DNA of 64,000 nt from Mycobacterium asiaticum DSM 44297 (GCF_000613245.1 NZ_HG964936.1:256521-320520); one strand, 5' to 3'; counted from the stretch's first letter, positions 8,706 through 24,106 are shown. The notes: generated from the sequence alone by a model not told the origin. Numbers and translations are program-made.

Positions 8706-8790
8706 GGAGCGATTGGGTAGGAGTGACCGCAAGCGCGGCGAAGCCGGGCGCAGCGGGTCGCGACCAAATGGGTAGGAGTAGAAAAGACTG

Positions 8791-9801
8791 GTGGCTGAAC
8801 TGAAACTCGGATACAAAGCGTCCGCTGAGCAATTCGCACCCCGTGAGCTCGTCGAACTGGCCGTTCTTGCCGAAGCGCACGGCATGGACAGCGCCACCGT
8901 CAGCGACCACTTCCAGCCGTGGCGGCACAAGGGCGGACACGCGCCGTTCTCCCTGGCCTGGATGACCGCCGTCGGCGAACGCACCGAGCGGCTGCAGCTG
9001 GGCACCTCGGTGCTCACACCCACGTTCCGGTACAACCCCGCCGTGATCGCGCAGGCCTTCGCGACCATGTCGTGCCTCTACCCGAACCGCATCTTCCTCG
9101 GTGTGGGCACCGGCGAGGCGCTGAACGAGATCGCCACCGGATACGAGGGCGACTGGCCGGAATTCAGGGAGCGCTTCGCTCGGCTGCGTGAGTCGGTCCG
9201 ACTGATGCGCGAGTTGTGGCGCGGTGACCGCGTCGACTTCGACGGCGAGTACTACCGGACCAAGGGCGCCTCGATCTACGACGTGCCCGAGGGTGGCGTA
9301 CCCGTGTACATCGCCGCCGGTGGCCCTGCGGTGGCCAAGTACGCGGGCCGCGCCGGCGACGGTTTCATCTGCACCTCCGGCAAGGGCGAAGAGCTCTACA
9401 CCGAGAAGCTGATCCCGGCGGTCAAGGAGGGCGCGGCGATCAACGACCGCAACATCGACGAGATCGACAAGATGATCGAGATCAAGATCTCCTACGACAC
9501 GGACCCGGACCTGGCTCTGGAGAACACCCGATTCTGGGCGCCGCTGTCGCTCTCGGCCGAGCAGAAGCACAGCATCGACGACCCTATCGAAATGGAAAAG
9601 GCCGCCGACGCGCTACCGATCGAGCAGATCGCGAAACGCTGGATCGTGGCATCCGACCCCGACGAAGCCGTGGAGAAGGTCGGTCAGTACGTGACGTGGG
9701 GCCTGAATCACCTGGTCTTCCACGCGCCCGGACACGACCAGCGCCGCTTCCTGGAGCTGTTCGAAAAGGATCTCGCGCCGAGGTTGCGCAAACTTGGCTG
9801 A
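8791..9801 (+). CDS. fgd1: F420-dependent glucose-6-phosphate dehydrogenase Fgd1
   Basis: A 336-residue cytoplasmic enzyme, the usual Fgd1 length. It oxidises glucose-6-phosphate to 6-phosphogluconolactone while reducing coenzyme F420, supplying F420H2 to deazaflavin reductases; in tuberculosis this activates nitroimidazole prodrugs. Active-site residues known from the M. tuberculosis structure are all present: Asp39-His40, Trp44 and Glu109. The start is GTG 8791 with TAGGAG about 12 bases upstream. It lies between the MBL gene and pta, as in M. tuberculosis. Its stop lies inside the first codons of pta. Confidence 0.96.
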   Translation: MAELKLGYKASAEQFAPRELVELAVLAEAHGMDSATVSDHFQPWRHKGGHAPFSLAWMTAVGERTERLQLGTSVLTPTFRYNPAVIAQAFATMSCLYPNRIFLGVGTGEALNEIATGYEGDWPEFRERFARLRESVRLMRELWRGDRVDFDGEYYRTKGASIYDVPEGGVPVYIAAGGPAVAKYAGRAGDGFICTSGKGEELYTEKLIPAVKEGAAINDRNIDEIDKMIEIKISYDTDPDLALENTRFWAPLSLSAEQKHSIDDPIEMEKAADALPIEQIAKRWIVASDPDEAVEKVGQYVTWGLNHLVFHAPGHDQRRFLELFEKDLAPRLRKLG

Positions 9802-11878
9802 TGGCCAGGCCGTCCCGGCCAGCATCTATATCGCTGCACCCGAACCCGAGACCGGCAAGTCGACCATTGCGCTGGGGCTGCTGCACCGGCTGGCCGCCAC
9901 CGTCGCCAAAGTCGGTGTGTTCCGGCCGATTACCCGGCCCGGCCCGGACCCGGACTACATTCTCGAGATGCTGCTGGAGCACTCCACCGCGGCTCTGCCC
10001 TACGAGCAGTGCGCGGGCGTCACCTATCAGCAATTGCACGATGACCGAGATGGCGCGATCGCCACGATCGTCGACCGGTACCACGCGCTGGCACAGGAGT
10101 GTGACGCCGTGGTGATCGTCGGCAGCGACTACTCCGACGTGGGCACCCCGGCCGAATTGTCGGTCAACGCCCGGATCGCGGTGAATCTGGGCGCGCCGGT
10201 GCTGCTGACCGTTCGCGCCAAGGACCGCACCCCCGACGAGATCGCCGCCGTCGTCGACGTATGTCTGGCCGAGCTGTCCGCGCAACGCGCGCACGCCGCG
10301 GCCGTGGTGGCCAACCGTTGTGACCCGGCCGAACTGGCATCGGTCGCCGAAGCATTGGAAGAGTTCACGCCACGCGGTTACGTGTTGCCCGAGGAGCCGC
10401 TGCTGGCCGCGCCGACGGTGGCCGAATTGACCGAGGCGGTGAACGGGACGCCGGTGCGCGGTGACGCACCGCTGGCCCAGCGCGAGGTGATGGGTGTGCT
10501 GGTCGCGGGGATGACCGCCGACCACGTGCTGGAACGGCTGCGCGACGGGATGGCGGTAATCACTCCCGGTGACCGCTCGGACGTGGTGCTCGCGGTGGCC
10601 AGCGCCCATGCGGCTCAAGGGTTTCCGTCGTTGTCATGCATCGTCCTCAATGGCGGCTTCGAGCTGCATCCGTCCATCGCGGCCCTGGTCGAAGGGTTGC
10701 GGCTGCGCCTGCCGATCATCGCCACCGACCTGGGGACATACGACACGGCCAGCGCGGCAGCCTCGGCTCGCGGTCGGCTGACCGCAAGCTCGCAGCGCAA
10801 AATCGACACTGCGCTGGAGTTGATGGGCCGCCATGTCGACATCACCGACCTGCTCGAACAACTCACCATTCCGATTCCGACGGTCACCACACCGCAGATG
10901 TTCACCCACCAGCTGCAGGAACGGGCCCGAGCGGACCGCCAGCGCATCGTGCTGCCCGAGGGCGAGGACGATCGGATCCTCAAGTCGGCGGGCCGGTTAC
11001 TGCAACGCTCCGTCGCCGACCTGACGATCCTGGGCGACGAAGCCCAGGTGCGGTTGCGCGCAGCCGAACTCGGCGTCTGCCTGGACGACGCGACGGTGAT
11101 CGACCCGCGCACCAGTGACCTACATGAGCAGTTCGCCGAACAATACGCCGAACTTCGCAAGGCGAAGGGCGTCACACTGGAGCACGCACGCGAAATCATC
11201 CACGACGCAACCTACTTCGGCACCATGCTGGTGTACAACGGGCTTGTCGACGGCATGGTGTCCGGTGCCGTGCACACCACCGCGCACACCGTACGGCCGG
11301 CGCTGGAGATCATCCGTACGGTTCAAGACGTCTCGACGGTGTCCAGCATCTTCCTGATGTGTCTGCCCGACCGGGTGCTGGCCTACGGTGACTGCGCGAT
11401 CGTGCCGAACCCGTCACCCGAGCAGCTCGCCGACATCGCGATCTCCTCGGCGCGCACGGCCGCGCAGTTCGGCATCGAGCCGCGGGTGGCCATGCTGTCC
11501 TACTCCACCGGTACCTCGGGTTCCGGTGAGGATGTTGAAAAGGTCCGGGAGGCAACCGAACTCGTGCGGTCCCGGCAGCCGGACCTGCTGGTGGAAGGGC
11601 CTATTCAATACGACGCGGCGGTGGACCCGTCGGTCGCTGCGACCAAGATGAAGGATTCGCCGGTGGCCGGGCGCGCCACCGTGCTGATCTTCCCGGACCT
11701 CAATACCGGCAACAACACCTACAAGGCGGTGCAGCGGTCGGCCGGCGCGATAGCGGTGGGCCCGGTACTGCAGGGGTTACGCAAGCCGGTCAATGATCTG
11801 TCCCGCGGTGCGCTGGTCGAAGACATCGTCAATACCGTTGCGATCACGGCGATTCAGGCGCAGGACGTCCATGGCTGA
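9794..11878 (+). CDS. pta: phosphate acetyltransferase Pta
   Basis: A 694-residue three-part enzyme that interconverts acetyl-CoA and acetyl phosphate. The N-terminal P-loop-like domain begins [20 protein letters not shown], a DRTGG-type middle domain spans roughly residues 220-330, and the catalytic PTA_PTB domain follows from about residue 370 ([48 protein letters not shown]). The start is TTG 9794, overlapping the fgd1 stop by eight bases. The ATG of ackA overlaps its own end by eight bases, so the two enzymes of acetate metabolism are translationally coupled. Confidence 0.95.
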   Translation: MADGQAVPASIYIAAPEPETGKSTIALGLLHRLAATVAKVGVFRPITRPGPDPDYILEMLLEHSTAALPYEQCAGVTYQQLHDDRDGAIATIVDRYHALAQECDAVVIVGSDYSDVGTPAELSVNARIAVNLGAPVLLTVRAKDRTPDEIAAVVDVCLAELSAQRAHAAAVVANRCDPAELASVAEALEEFTPRGYVLPEEPLLAAPTVAELTEAVNGTPVRGDAPLAQREVMGVLVAGMTADHVLERLRDGMAVITPGDRSDVVLAVASAHAAQGFPSLSCIVLNGGFELHPSIAALVEGLRLRLPIIATDLGTYDTASAAASARGRLTASSQRKIDTALELMGRHVDITDLLEQLTIPIPTVTTPQMFTHQLQERARADRQRIVLPEGEDDRILKSAGRLLQRSVADLTILGDEAQVRLRAAELGVCLDDATVIDPRTSDLHEQFAEQYAELRKAKGVTLEHAREIIHDATYFGTMLVYNGLVDGMVSGAVHTTAHTVRPALEIIRTVQDVSTVSSIFLMCLPDRVLAYGDCAIVPNPSPEQLADIAISSARTAAQFGIEPRVAMLSYSTGTSGSGEDVEKVREATELVRSRQPDLLVEGPIQYDAAVDPSVAATKMKDSPVAGRATVLIFPDLNTGNNTYKAVQRSAGAIAVGPVLQGLRKPVNDLSRGALVEDIVNTVAITAIQAQDVHG

Positions 11879-13013
11879 CCGGCTGGTGCTGGTGATCAAC
11901 TCCGGCTCGTCGTCGCTGAAATTCCAGCTCGTGGACCCCGACTCCGGAGCGTCGCGGTTCAGCGGCAGCGTCGAACAGATCGGGGAGCCATCGTCGGATG
12001 TCGCCGACCACGATGCCGCGTTGCGTCGCGCCTTCGATCTGCTGGCCGACGACGGGATCGATCTGAAGCACTGTGGGCTGGTCGCCGTCGGACACCGGGT
12101 GGTGCACGGAGGCAAGAGGTTTCATCGGCCGACCCGGATCGATGACGAGGTGATCGCCGAGCTGCAGAAGCTGTCCGCACTGGCGCCGCTGCACAACCCG
12201 CCCGCACTGCAGGGCATCGAGGTGGCCCGCAAACTGCTGCCCGACGTCCCGCACATAGCGGTGTTCGATACGGCGTTCTTCCATCACCTGCCCCCGGCGG
12301 CGGCGACCTATGCCATCGAGCGGGAGTTGGCCGAGAAGTGGGACATTCGACGGTACGGCTTCCACGGCACCTCGCACGAGTACGTCAGCCAGCAGGCCGC
12401 CCAATTCCTGGGTGTGCCGCTGGAGAGTGTGAATCAGATTGTGCTGCACCTGGGCAACGGGGCATCGGCGTCCGCGATCGTCGGTGGCCGGCCGGTCGAG
12501 ACATCAATGGGTTTGACGCCCTTGGAAGGTCTGGTCATGGGCACCCGCAGCGGCGACATCGACCCCGGTGTCTACAGCTATCTGTGGCGCACCGCGAAGA
12601 TGGACGTCGACGAGATCGAATCGATGCTGAACAAGAAGTCCGGGGTGCAGGGCCTGGCGGGCGAGCGGGACTTTCGCCGGCTGCGGTCGATGATCGAATC
12701 GGGCGACGCCGCAGCCAAACTCGCATATGACGTGTTCATCCACCGACTGCGCAAATACATCGGTGCCTACCTTGCGGTGTTGGGTCACACCGATGTGGTG
12801 AGCTTCACCGCGGGGATCGGCGAGCACGCCGCGACGGTGCGGCGGGATGCGCTGGCGGGCCTGTTGGAACTGGGTATCGAGTTGGACGAGGAACGCAACG
12901 CCACGGGCTCCGGGACGCGGCGCATCTCCACCGACGATTCGCCGATTGCGATCCTGGTGGTCCCGACCGACGAGGAACTGGCCATCGCCCGCGACTGCGT
13001 CAGCGTCCTATAG
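11871..13013 (+). CDS. ackA: acetate kinase AckA
   Basis: A 380-residue ASKHA-fold kinase that makes ATP and acetate from acetyl phosphate, or the reverse. The phosphate-1 motif [13 protein letters not shown], the active-site region HRVVHGG, the HGTSHEYV loop, the GNGASASA phosphate-2 motif and FTAGIGEHA are all intact. The start is ATG 11871 within the last codons of pta; an in-frame extension to 11793 would only re-read pta. Together with pta it gives the standard acetate overflow and assimilation pair. Its stop is interleaved with the convergent DUF1501 stop (CTATAG, 13008-13013). Confidence 0.95.
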   Translation: MADRLVLVINSGSSSLKFQLVDPDSGASRFSGSVEQIGEPSSDVADHDAALRRAFDLLADDGIDLKHCGLVAVGHRVVHGGKRFHRPTRIDDEVIAELQKLSALAPLHNPPALQGIEVARKLLPDVPHIAVFDTAFFHHLPPAAATYAIERELAEKWDIRRYGFHGTSHEYVSQQAAQFLGVPLESVNQIVLHLGNGASASAIVGGRPVETSMGLTPLEGLVMGTRSGDIDPGVYSYLWRTAKMDVDEIESMLNKKSGVQGLAGERDFRRLRSMIESGDAAAKLAYDVFIHRLRKYIGAYLAVLGHTDVVSFTAGIGEHAATVRRDALAGLLELGIELDEERNATGSGTRRISTDDSPIAILVVPTDEELAIARDCVSVL

Positions 13014-14201
13014 AAACCCGATCCCGGACCGACCGGGTCCCACCGACGGCGTGGGGTCGGTGGTCAGCGTGTGGACCAGCAGGTCGTGGTAGACATCGCG
13101 GAAATCGGTGGTGTACTTCAGGTCTCCGTGATCGAGGTCGGTGAGGCTCGGCTCCTGGCCGTAGAACCCGCCCCTGACTCGAGCGCCGGCGACGAAGACC
13201 GGCCCGGCGGTGCCGTGATCGGTGCCCTGCGATGCGTTGGCCGCCACCCGCCGCCCAAACTCGGAGTAACCCAGCACTACGACGTTGCGGCCACAGGGAT
13301 CGGGGGTCATCTTCTGCAGGAAGCCGCTGACCGCTTCGTCGAAGGTCCGCAGTAGCCGCTGCTGGGTCCCGCGCTCCTGCGCGTGGGTGTCGAAACCGCC
13401 GAGGTGCACCAGGTACACCCGGGTCGGCACGCGGGCGAGGATCGCGGCGGCAACCATGCTCAAGCGGCTTGCCAGGGCGTTGTTTTCGTCCTGTTGTGCG
13501 GTGATCGGCCCGAAGGCCGCCTCGGTGGTTCGCGCGGCACGATAGGACCGGCGCACGGCGGCCATCGCGGGTGTGTCGGTGGGGTCGTCGATCCCCAGGG
13601 CCTGGATCGTCGATTGGAACATGTCCGTCCGGCCGGCCCGTCCGGCCGGCAGTGTGTTCGTCGACAGCGCTGCCGCCGTGTGCTTTTCGCCGACCGCTAC
13701 CAGGGGTAACACGCTGCCGATGTGCACCGCCCGCAGCGGGTCGTCCCCGGTGGCATCCAGCCACCGCCCGATCCAGCCGGTCGGTACCGGTTCGGCCGGT
13801 GATGCGGTCTGCCAGATGTCCATGGAGCGGAAGTGGCTGTGATCGGGTTTGGGATAGCCCACGCCCCGCACGATTGCCAGTTGCCGTTGCTGCCAGAGTT
13901 GAGCAAGGCCGGACAGCGCGGGATTCAGCGCGAGCTGTGCGTCGAGCCGCAGGACGTGTTCGGGGTCATAGGCCAATTCCGGGCGGGCGTCGTGATAGGC
14001 GTTGTCCGCGTAGGGAATCACCGTGTTGATACCGTCGTTGCCGCCGTACAGAGTGACGATCACCAGGATGCCGACGTTGTCGGTCAGCGGTCGCTCGTGG
14101 GCTGCGTGCAATAGATCGTCCCAACCGACGGCGACGGTGCCGGATAGCAACCCGATCGCACCGACACCCGCGCCGGCGGTGAGAAACCTGCGGCGATTCA
14201 T
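13008..14201 (-). CDS. DUF1501 protein with Tat signal
   Basis: A 397-residue protein starting at ATG 14201, overlapping the upstream DUF1800 stop by four bases. The N-terminus [17 protein letters not shown] is a twin-arginine signal, so it should be exported folded. The remainder has DUF1501 (alkaline-phosphatase-like/sulfatase-like) features: [14 protein letters not shown] near the start, [10 protein letters not shown] in the middle and [26 protein letters not shown] near the end, the last two supplying plausible metal-binding Asp/His residues. DUF1501 and DUF1800 genes form a conserved pair in many bacteria. Their role is unsettled, and the pair is absent from this place in M. tuberculosis. 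Confidence 0.8.
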   Translation of the reverse strand: MNRRRFLTAGAGVGAIGLLSGTVAVGWDDLLHAAHERPLTDNVGILVIVTLYGGNDGINTVIPYADNAYHDARPELAYDPEHVLRLDAQLALNPALSGLAQLWQQRQLAIVRGVGYPKPDHSHFRSMDIWQTASPAEPVPTGWIGRWLDATGDDPLRAVHIGSVLPLVAVGEKHTAAALSTNTLPAGRAGRTDMFQSTIQALGIDDPTDTPAMAAVRRSYRAARTTEAAFGPITAQQDENNALASRLSMVAAAILARVPTRVYLVHLGGFDTHAQERGTQQRLLRTFDEAVSGFLQKMTPDPCGRNVVVLGYSEFGRRVAANASQGTDHGTAGPVFVAGARVRGGFYGQEPSLTDLDHGDLKYTTDFRDVYHDLLVHTLTTDPTPSVGPGRSGIGFL

Positions 14202-15505
14202 GAGGTCAGGTACTCCGGTGTGTTGACCGCGGCGGCAACCAATTGCGCCGGTCTGCGGATCAGCGGTTGCAGCGCCTCGATGGTCCGATCGGTCCAGGCG
14301 CCCACGCCGATCAGGTAGCCGACCGCGTCGATGCGTTCGCCGGCGGACGCGCCGTCCACCAGGGACAGGTCGGCGTCTCGCGCCAGCGCGATCGCGGCGC
14401 GCAGCCGGGTGCGCGCCGACGCGGTGGACAGCCAAACCTGGCCGCGGGGCCAGCCGTTGACGTCGGTAGGGAAAAACAGCCGCTGTCCCAGCGCCTTGAG
14501 CGTCGCGTCGAGCAACTTGGCGTGGGCATCAACGGAGACCTTGAGTGTCCGGACCACACCGACCAGCCATTCGACCGGGGCGTTGACGACGGTCGCTCGG
14601 GCGGCGGTGAATTCGTCGTCGACCAGGATGGCGCGCGTCAGGGCCTTGAGGTCGCGCCGCACGCCGTAGGCGGCGACGATGCGGTCCAGCGCCGAGGGCG
14701 ACGCCGGCTCGTCCGAGGCCAGTTGTTGCCACAGCCGCCCGGCAACGTAGGCCGCCGACTGCGGCTGTGCCAGAACGGCATCGCAGAAACCGTCCGCATC
14801 GAAATCACCGGTGTTGCCGAAGAGCGTCTTTGGCATTGGGTCGTAGCGCCGCGGCACCAGAACCGGCTGGCCGTCGCCGATAGTCCAGCCGGTCAGCGCC
14901 CGCGCGCCCGCGCGCACATCGTCCTCGGAGTAGCCGTTGTTGTGGCCCAGCGCGAACAGCTCCATGAATTCGCGGGCCAGGTTCTCGTTGGGGGCTTTCG
15001 CGGTGTTCAGTTGTCCGTCCAGCCAGCGCAGCATCGCGGCGTCAGTCAGCATGCTGAAGGCAAGCGTGCGAAAGTCGCCCAGGGCCAGGGTGCGCAGCTT
15101 CTGGTTCTGCGCAGCCATGTACGCCGCCACCCGAACCTTCTGAGCTGAGGTGGCAAAGTGGTTGTGCCACAACAGGGTCAGCTTCTCATGCGTGGGCACC
15201 TCCACGGCGACCATGCGGGCCAGCCACCATCGGACCAATTGATCGTTCTGTTCTGCGAGTTGCCGCCGGTACTGGGTGCGGGCCGCGGGTGTGGCGCCCC
15301 TGCCCGGCGGTTGCGGCGGCGTGAGCGTCGGCATCGGTGTCGCGACGGCACCGCGGTCCGCATCGGGATCCGCGTCGAGCACGGTGTCGACGTAACTGGG
15401 CCAGTACTGCCCGGCCACCGCGTCGATCTCGGGCCCGGTGGCCCCGAACCCGGTCCGGCGCAGCACGCGGGCCGTCATGATCCACCGCGGGGACTGCCCG
15501 GCCAT
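14198..15505 (-). CDS. DUF1800 family protein
   Basis: A 435-residue protein with the DUF1800 pattern: VLRRTGFGATGPEID at the start, LTLLWHNHFATSAQKV, MLRWLDGQLNTAKAPNENLAREFMELFALGHNNGYSEDDVRAGARALTGW in the middle and FFPTDVNGWPRGQVWLS later. Family members are found beside DUF1501 Tat-exported proteins and are thought to work with them at the cell surface; the biochemical role is unknown. No obvious signal peptide is seen, so it may travel with its partner or stay inside. The start is ATG 15505, and 157 bases separate it from the divergent secreted-protein gene. Confidence 0.8.
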   Translation of the reverse strand: MAGQSPRWIMTARVLRRTGFGATGPEIDAVAGQYWPSYVDTVLDADPDADRGAVATPMPTLTPPQPPGRGATPAARTQYRRQLAEQNDQLVRWWLARMVAVEVPTHEKLTLLWHNHFATSAQKVRVAAYMAAQNQKLRTLALGDFRTLAFSMLTDAAMLRWLDGQLNTAKAPNENLAREFMELFALGHNNGYSEDDVRAGARALTGWTIGDGQPVLVPRRYDPMPKTLFGNTGDFDADGFCDAVLAQPQSAAYVAGRLWQQLASDEPASPSALDRIVAAYGVRRDLKALTRAILVDDEFTAARATVVNAPVEWLVGVVRTLKVSVDAHAKLLDATLKALGQRLFFPTDVNGWPRGQVWLSTASARTRLRAAIALARDADLSLVDGASAGERIDAVGYLIGVGAWTDRTIEALQPLIRRPAQLVAAAVNTPEYLTS

Positions 15506-15662
15506 AGTGTCCCACTGTCGCCGTTGAACCTATGTTTTTGCTGAGGGAAGGCGCTATTCGTGACGCCGATAATTCACCGCTGCTAATGTCCGCTTTTGAT
15601 ATCAGCGAGTTGCATTGCCCACCTGAATCGGCTGTATTGTTCGACGTTTCAAAGGAGTCGAA

Positions 15663-16001
15663 ATGAAGTTCAAGCCTGGTCGCCAAGGCGCTGCAATATT
15701 GGGTTGTGCAGCGGCGTTGCTGTTTTCTCCCGCGATTGCCGTCGCAGATCCGCCCGACCCGCACCAGCCCGACATGACGAAGGGCTGGTGCCCGGGCGGC
15801 CGTTGGGGGTGGGGCCAATTGGCCGTGTGTGACGGCGAGAAATATCCCGACGGGTCGTTTTGGCACCAGTGGATGAAGACCTGGATGGTCGGACCGCAGT
15901 TCTATTACGACTGTGTCGGCGGTGACGAGCCGATGCCTGGTCCGCCGCCACCCGGCGGCTGCAACGGGGCGATTCCGGCGGACGCTCCGCCCGCACCCTG
16001 A
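15663..16001 (+). CDS. small secreted protein
   Basis: A 112-residue protein with a clear signal peptide (MKFKPGRQGAAILGCAAALL, cleavage near AVADPP). The mature chain of about 85 residues is rich in Pro, Trp and Gly and has four cysteines (CPGG, VCDG, DCVGG, GCNG), probably as two disulphides. AAAGGAG lies upstream of ATG 15663 with ideal spacing. It belongs to a group of short mycobacterial secreted proteins of unknown function. The stop lies one base from the convergent pknG stop. The 157-base upstream gap is AT-richer than its surroundings and probably holds divergent promoters. Confidence 0.7.
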   Translation: MKFKPGRQGAAILGCAAALLFSPAIAVADPPDPHQPDMTKGWCPGGRWGWGQLAVCDGEKYPDGSFWHQWMKTWMVGPQFYYDCVGGDEPMPGPPPPGGCNGAIPADAPPAP

Positions 16002-16002
16002 C

Positions 16003-19279
<3,277 letters not shown>

Positions 19280-19280
<1 letters not shown>

Positions 19281-20599
19281 CACCGGTACTCTTTCAGCCG
19301 GGGCCACAGGCCCAGGGCGACCGCAATGGCGGCACCGAGGCTGAGTACCACGGCGCCGACCTGCGCCCCGGCCAATCCACGTTTGGCGTTCAGCACGTCG
19401 TTTCGCAAATGGTTGCGACTTTGCTCGATGGTCTTGGTCAGCGCTTCGTCGAGCTTGTCGAACGCCGGGGTGGAGTCGTCCTCGCCCTTGCCGAGCGCCA
19501 CCTGGGTGGCCGCGCGGTAGTTGCCCACCGAGATGAAGGCATTGATCCGGTCGTTGGCCTGCTGCCAGCGGATCAGCAGCTGGCCGGCACCCTGCAGGTC
19601 GGGCTTGTCGACCGCGTCATCGCGCGCCATGTAGGCGTCCAGCTGACGGTGCATGGCGTCGATGCGCTGATAAAAGGCCTGCTTGCGCACCTCTTCGTCG
19701 CCACGCCGGATCAACGACAGCGTCTCGTCCGCCCGCGCCTGCTGCGCCGTGATGGCCAGGTTCGTGACGGTCTTCAACGACTCGGCCGCGGTGTCCTTCG
19801 CACTACGGCTGGCCGTCGTCGAGATCGTCAGCGCTGTCCCCACCCACACCACCATGATGAGGATACCGAGACCGCCGACCACCAGGCCGGGGTTGATGCG
19901 ACGCCGGGTACGCCGGGCCAGCCATCGATGGCAGAAGGCACCGAACACCACGGTCGTGGTCACGACGAGGATTACCGGGGCCGGTATCTGGGTGGATGCG
20001 GTGGTTTCGCTGTCCACCCGCGCCGACGTCGCCTGATACAGCCGTTGCGCGTTGGGCAGGATCGTGTTCTGCATCAGGCCCGAGGCCTCCGACAGGTACG
20101 ACGAACCGACCGGATTGCCCGCCCGGTTATTGGTGCGGGCTATCTCCACCAGCCCGGTATAGACGGCCAGTTCGGCGTTGATCTGGCCGAGCAGCTGCAC
20201 CAGCGATTCGTCGGTCAACCCACTGGAGGCCCGGGTCACCGCCACCGAGGCGTCGGTGATGGCCTGCTCGTAGCGGAGCCGGACCGCCCGCGGTTCGGCC
20301 TGGGCGATGAACGCGGTGGCCGCGGCGGCATCGGCGACCGACAGCGTCGTGTAAAGCTGTCCGGCCGCGAACGACAACGGCTCGGTGTGCTCGAGCACCG
20401 TGGTCAACACTTGCTGTCGGTGGTTGATTGTGGTCGAGGTGGCGAAGGCGCTGGAGACGCCCAACGCGGCCAGCACGATTCCGATGGTCAGGATCCGGCC
20501 GGGCGTCGTGGAAATGAACCACCAGCGCGGATGAGCCGGTTCGGCGGGCGAGCGCGATCCCAGTGGCTCGGTCGACGGGTGCGCCAGCTCAACCGTCAC
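19280..20599 (-). CDS. glnX: membrane protein GlnX (Rv0412c-like)
   Basis: A 439-residue protein with about four membrane segments (residues about 34-54, 205-225, 240-262 and 412-430) and two extracytoplasmic helical domains. In M. tuberculosis the orthologue links GlnH-bound amino acids to PknG. The start is GTG 20599 with GAGGG upstream. It heads the glnX-glnH-pknG operon and is divergent from mutT3. The helical extracytoplasmic parts resemble bacterial chemoreceptor-type sensor domains. Assignment rests on sequence resemblance and perfect operon conservation. Confidence 0.88.
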
Positions 20600-20732
20600 G
20601 TTTGCTCAGCCCTCATCTTTCGGCCATTTTACGAACCCGTATAAGCAAATTCTAAGAGCAAGTGCCGACGGATGGGGGAGGCGGAGCCAATTGCCCGCGC
20701 GGGTTCGCCACGCCGACCTCCGCCGGGCTGCA

Positions 20733-20738
20733 TATCCT
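20733..20738 (+). promoter_or_regulatory. -10 box of leaderless promoter for mutT3
   Basis: TATCCT lies six bases before GTG 20745. This spacing supports that GTG as a leaderless start over the upstream TTG 20691. Confidence 0.4.
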
Positions 20739-20744
20739 GAATCC

Positions 20745-21356
20745 GTGCGGGGCGACGGTGACGGATGGGTGATCTCCGAGCGCGGCGCACATTACTGGGG
20801 CAGATTCGGCGCGGCCGGGCTGTTGTTGCGGGCCCCCCGACCGGACGGCACCCCGGCGGTGTTGCTGCAGCATCGGGCGGTGTGGAGCCACCAGGGCGGA
20901 ACCTGGGGGTTGCCCGGCGGTGCACGGGACAGCCATGAGACTCCCGAGCAGACCGCGGTGCGCGAAGCCCACGAAGAGGCGGGGCTGGATGCGCGGCGGG
21001 TCACCGTCCGGGCGACGCTGGTGACCGCGGAGATCGCGGGTATGGGCGGCACCCGGTGGAGCTACACGACTGTCGTCGCCGATGCCGACGAGATGCTGGA
21101 CACCGTGCCCAACGGGGAAAGCGCGGAACTGCGCTGGGTCGGTGAGGACGAGGTCGCCGGCCTGCCGTTGCATCCCGGATTCGCGGCCAGCTGGGAGCGG
21201 CTGCGCACCACGGCGGTCACCGTAGCCCAGCACGACGACGTGCCCCGGACCCTCGAACACGGCGAGCAGTTCTACTGGTGCATGCCGGGTGCCGCGGAAC
21301 AGGCGCCGTCCCAGCTCAGCCAGAACATCAGCGCACTGCTGCAAGCGCCGAACTGA
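20745..21356 (+). CDS. mutT3: Nudix hydrolase MutT3
   Basis: About 203 residues from GTG 20745 (221 from TTG 20691, which has GGAG four bases upstream). The Nudix box is complete: [24 protein letters not shown], with the REAHEEAG metal-binding core. It hydrolyses nucleoside di/triphosphate-type substrates; MutT3 is one of the mycobacterial MutT paralogues proposed to sanitise oxidised nucleotides. The position between glnX and thiE matches Rv0413. Its last 29 bases overlap the convergent thiE gene. Function is fairly sure; the start is uncertain. Confidence 0.85.
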   Translation: MRGDGDGWVISERGAHYWGRFGAAGLLLRAPRPDGTPAVLLQHRAVWSHQGGTWGLPGGARDSHETPEQTAVREAHEEAGLDARRVTVRATLVTAEIAGMGGTRWSYTTVVADADEMLDTVPNGESAELRWVGEDEVAGLPLHPGFAASWERLRTTAVTVAQHDDVPRTLEHGEQFYWCMPGAAEQAPSQLSQNISALLQAPN

Positions 21357-21996
21357 GCTGTCGCGCCGCGGCCTGAGGGTCCTGGGCGGCGGTGATGGCG
21401 CGCACCACCACGACGCGACGGGCTCCGGCTTCGAGCACCTGCGACAGACGGGAGGCATCGATGCCCCCGATCGCGAACCAGGGCTTGCCGGTGCCAAATC
21501 CCGCGGTGGCACGCACCAGGCCCAGCCCGGGCGCCGCGCGGCCCGGCTTGGTCGGGGTGGGCCAGCACGGTCCGACACAGAAGTAGTCGGCCGCGGCGGC
21601 CGCCCGCGCGGCCTGCTGTGGGTCGTGACTGGACAGGCCCAGCACCGTGTCGGGGCCGACGATGTCCCGCGCGGCGGGCAGCGGCAGGTCGTTCTGGCCC
21701 AGGTGCAGGATGTCGGCGCCGGCCACCCGCGCGATGTCGGCGCGGTCGTTCACCGCGAACAGGGCGCCGTGCCTGCGGGCGGCGTCGGCCAGGATCTCGC
21801 AGGCTGCCAGCTCGTCGCGCGCCTCCAGCGGACCGAACCGCCGCTCACCGGGCGAACCCTTGTCGCGCAGCTGGATGATGTCGACCCCCCCGGCGAGCGC
21901 GGCGTCGGCGAACTCGGCCAGATCGCCCCGTTCCCGGCGGGCATCGGTGCACAGATACAACCGTGCTGCGGAGAGGCGGGCGAGGGGAGGCTGCAC
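21328..21996 (-). CDS. thiE: thiamine-phosphate synthase ThiE
   Basis: A 222-residue TIM-barrel enzyme that joins HMP-pyrophosphate (from ThiD) to the thiazole phosphate (from ThiG/ThiO/ThiS) to form thiamine phosphate. Motifs: [17 protein letters not shown] (pyrophosphate loop), [45 protein letters not shown] and FAIGGID. The start is GTG 21996. It is divergent from the riboswitch-controlled thiOSG unit and carries no visible riboswitch of its own on the minus strand. Confidence 0.94.
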   Translation of the reverse strand: MQPPLARLSAARLYLCTDARRERGDLAEFADAALAGGVDIIQLRDKGSPGERRFGPLEARDELAACEILADAARRHGALFAVNDRADIARVAGADILHLGQNDLPLPAARDIVGPDTVLGLSSHDPQQAARAAAAADYFCVGPCWPTPTKPGRAAPGLGLVRATAGFGTGKPWFAIGGIDASRLSQVLEAGARRVVVVRAITAAQDPQAAARQLSSALAAVR

Positions 21997-22045
21997 ACCG
22001 CGACGTTAGCGCGCTAGCGTGGACCCCGAGGAACACACGTTGAAC

Positions 22046-22147
22046 ACACGGGAGTCCCGGGACCAGCGGGGCTGAGAGTGGGCACACCCTCTGTCGAGGA
22101 CCTGTCCTGACCGTCACACCTGATCCGGATCATGCCGGCGAAGGGAG
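22046..22147 (+). promoter_or_regulatory. TPP riboswitch (THI element) controlling thiO-thiS-thiG
   Basis: The 5' leader of thiO contains the THI-box hallmarks: GGGGCTGAGA at 22068-22077, a variable stem-loop, then CACCTGATCCGGATCATGCC at 22117-22136 followed by GGCGAAGGGA. These form the two sensor helices that bind thiamine pyrophosphate. The 3' end runs into the thiO ribosome-binding site (GGGAG at 22143-22147, ATG 22154). Control is therefore probably at translation initiation, by hiding the site when TPP is bound; that mode is inferred from position. Confidence 0.93.
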
Positions 22148-22153
22148 CGAACG

Positions 22154-23157
22154 ATGACCAACTCGTTGGCCGTCATAGGCGGCGGCGTCATCGGGCTGTC
22201 GGTGGCCCGCCGGGCCGCGCAGGCTGGCTTGTCGGTGACCTTGCACCGTTGCGACGACCAGGGCGCCTCCTGGGTCGCCGGGGGAATGCTGGCCCCGCAC
22301 AGCGAGGGCTGGCCCGGCGAAGAGCGGCTGTTGCGGCTGGGCCTGGAATCCCTGCGGCTGTGGCGGGAGGGCGGCTTTCTCGACGGGCTGGGCTCCCAGG
22401 CGGTGACCGCACACGAGTCGTTGGTGGTCGGGGTCGACCGGGCCGACGTCGCCGAGCTGCGGACCGTGGCGGACTGGTTGTCCGGCCAGGGACATCCGGT
22501 GGAGTGGGAGTCGGCCGCCCGTGACGTGGAACCTCTTCTGGCGCAAGGTATTCGGCACGGATTCCGGGCACCGACCGAGCTGGCGGTGGACAATCGCGCC
22601 GTCCTGGCGGGGTTGAGCCGCGAGTGCGAGCGACTCGGCGTGCGGTCGGCGGGCCCGGTGCGGGACACCGCAGCCGCGCAAGGCGACACCGTGGTGATTG
22701 CCAACGGGATCGATGCACCGGCATTGTGGCCGGGGCTGCCCGTCCGCGCGGTGAAGGGCGAGGTGCTGCGGTTGCGCTGGCGAAAGGGCTGCATGCCGTT
22801 GCCGCAACGGGTGGTTCGGGCCCGGGTGCACGGGCGGCAGGTGTATCTGGTGCCGCGTGTGGACGGCGTGGTGGTGGGCGCCACCCAGTACGAACACGGC
22901 CGCGACACCGCGCCGGTGGTGTCGGGGATACGCGACCTGCTCGACGACGCGTGCGCGGTGTTGCCGGCGCTGGGCGAGTACGAACTGGCCGAGTGCGCCG
23001 CCGGGCTGCGTCCGATGACCCCGGACAATCTGCCGATCGTGCAGCGGTTGGACGAGCGGACGTTGGTGGCCACCGGCCACGGCCGATCGGGGTTCCTGCT
23101 GGCCCCCTGGACCGCCGAGCAGATTGTGTCCGAACTGATTCCGGTGGGAGCGCACTC

Positions 23158-23161
<4 letters not shown>
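22154..23161 (+). CDS. thiO: glycine oxidase ThiO
   Basis: A 335-residue FAD-dependent amine oxidase of the DAO family that turns glycine into the imine used for thiazole synthesis. The dinucleotide-binding motif AVIGGGVIGLSVA opens the protein, GMLAPHSEGW follows near residue 40, and the C-terminal signature GLRPMTPDNLPIV with ATGHGRSGFLLAPWTA closes it. ATG 22154 follows the riboswitch directly. The gene is first in thiO-thiS-thiG and its stop overlaps the thiS start (GTGA). The order matches Rv0415-Rv0417. Confidence 0.93.

Positions 23162-24105
<944 letters not shown>

Positions 24106-24106
<1 letters not shown>

Noticed and set aside
19409..20644. A 411-codon plus-strand frame opposite glnX
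   Set aside because: It lacks any ribosome-binding site and mirrors the glnX codons; glnX is conserved in the pknG operon.
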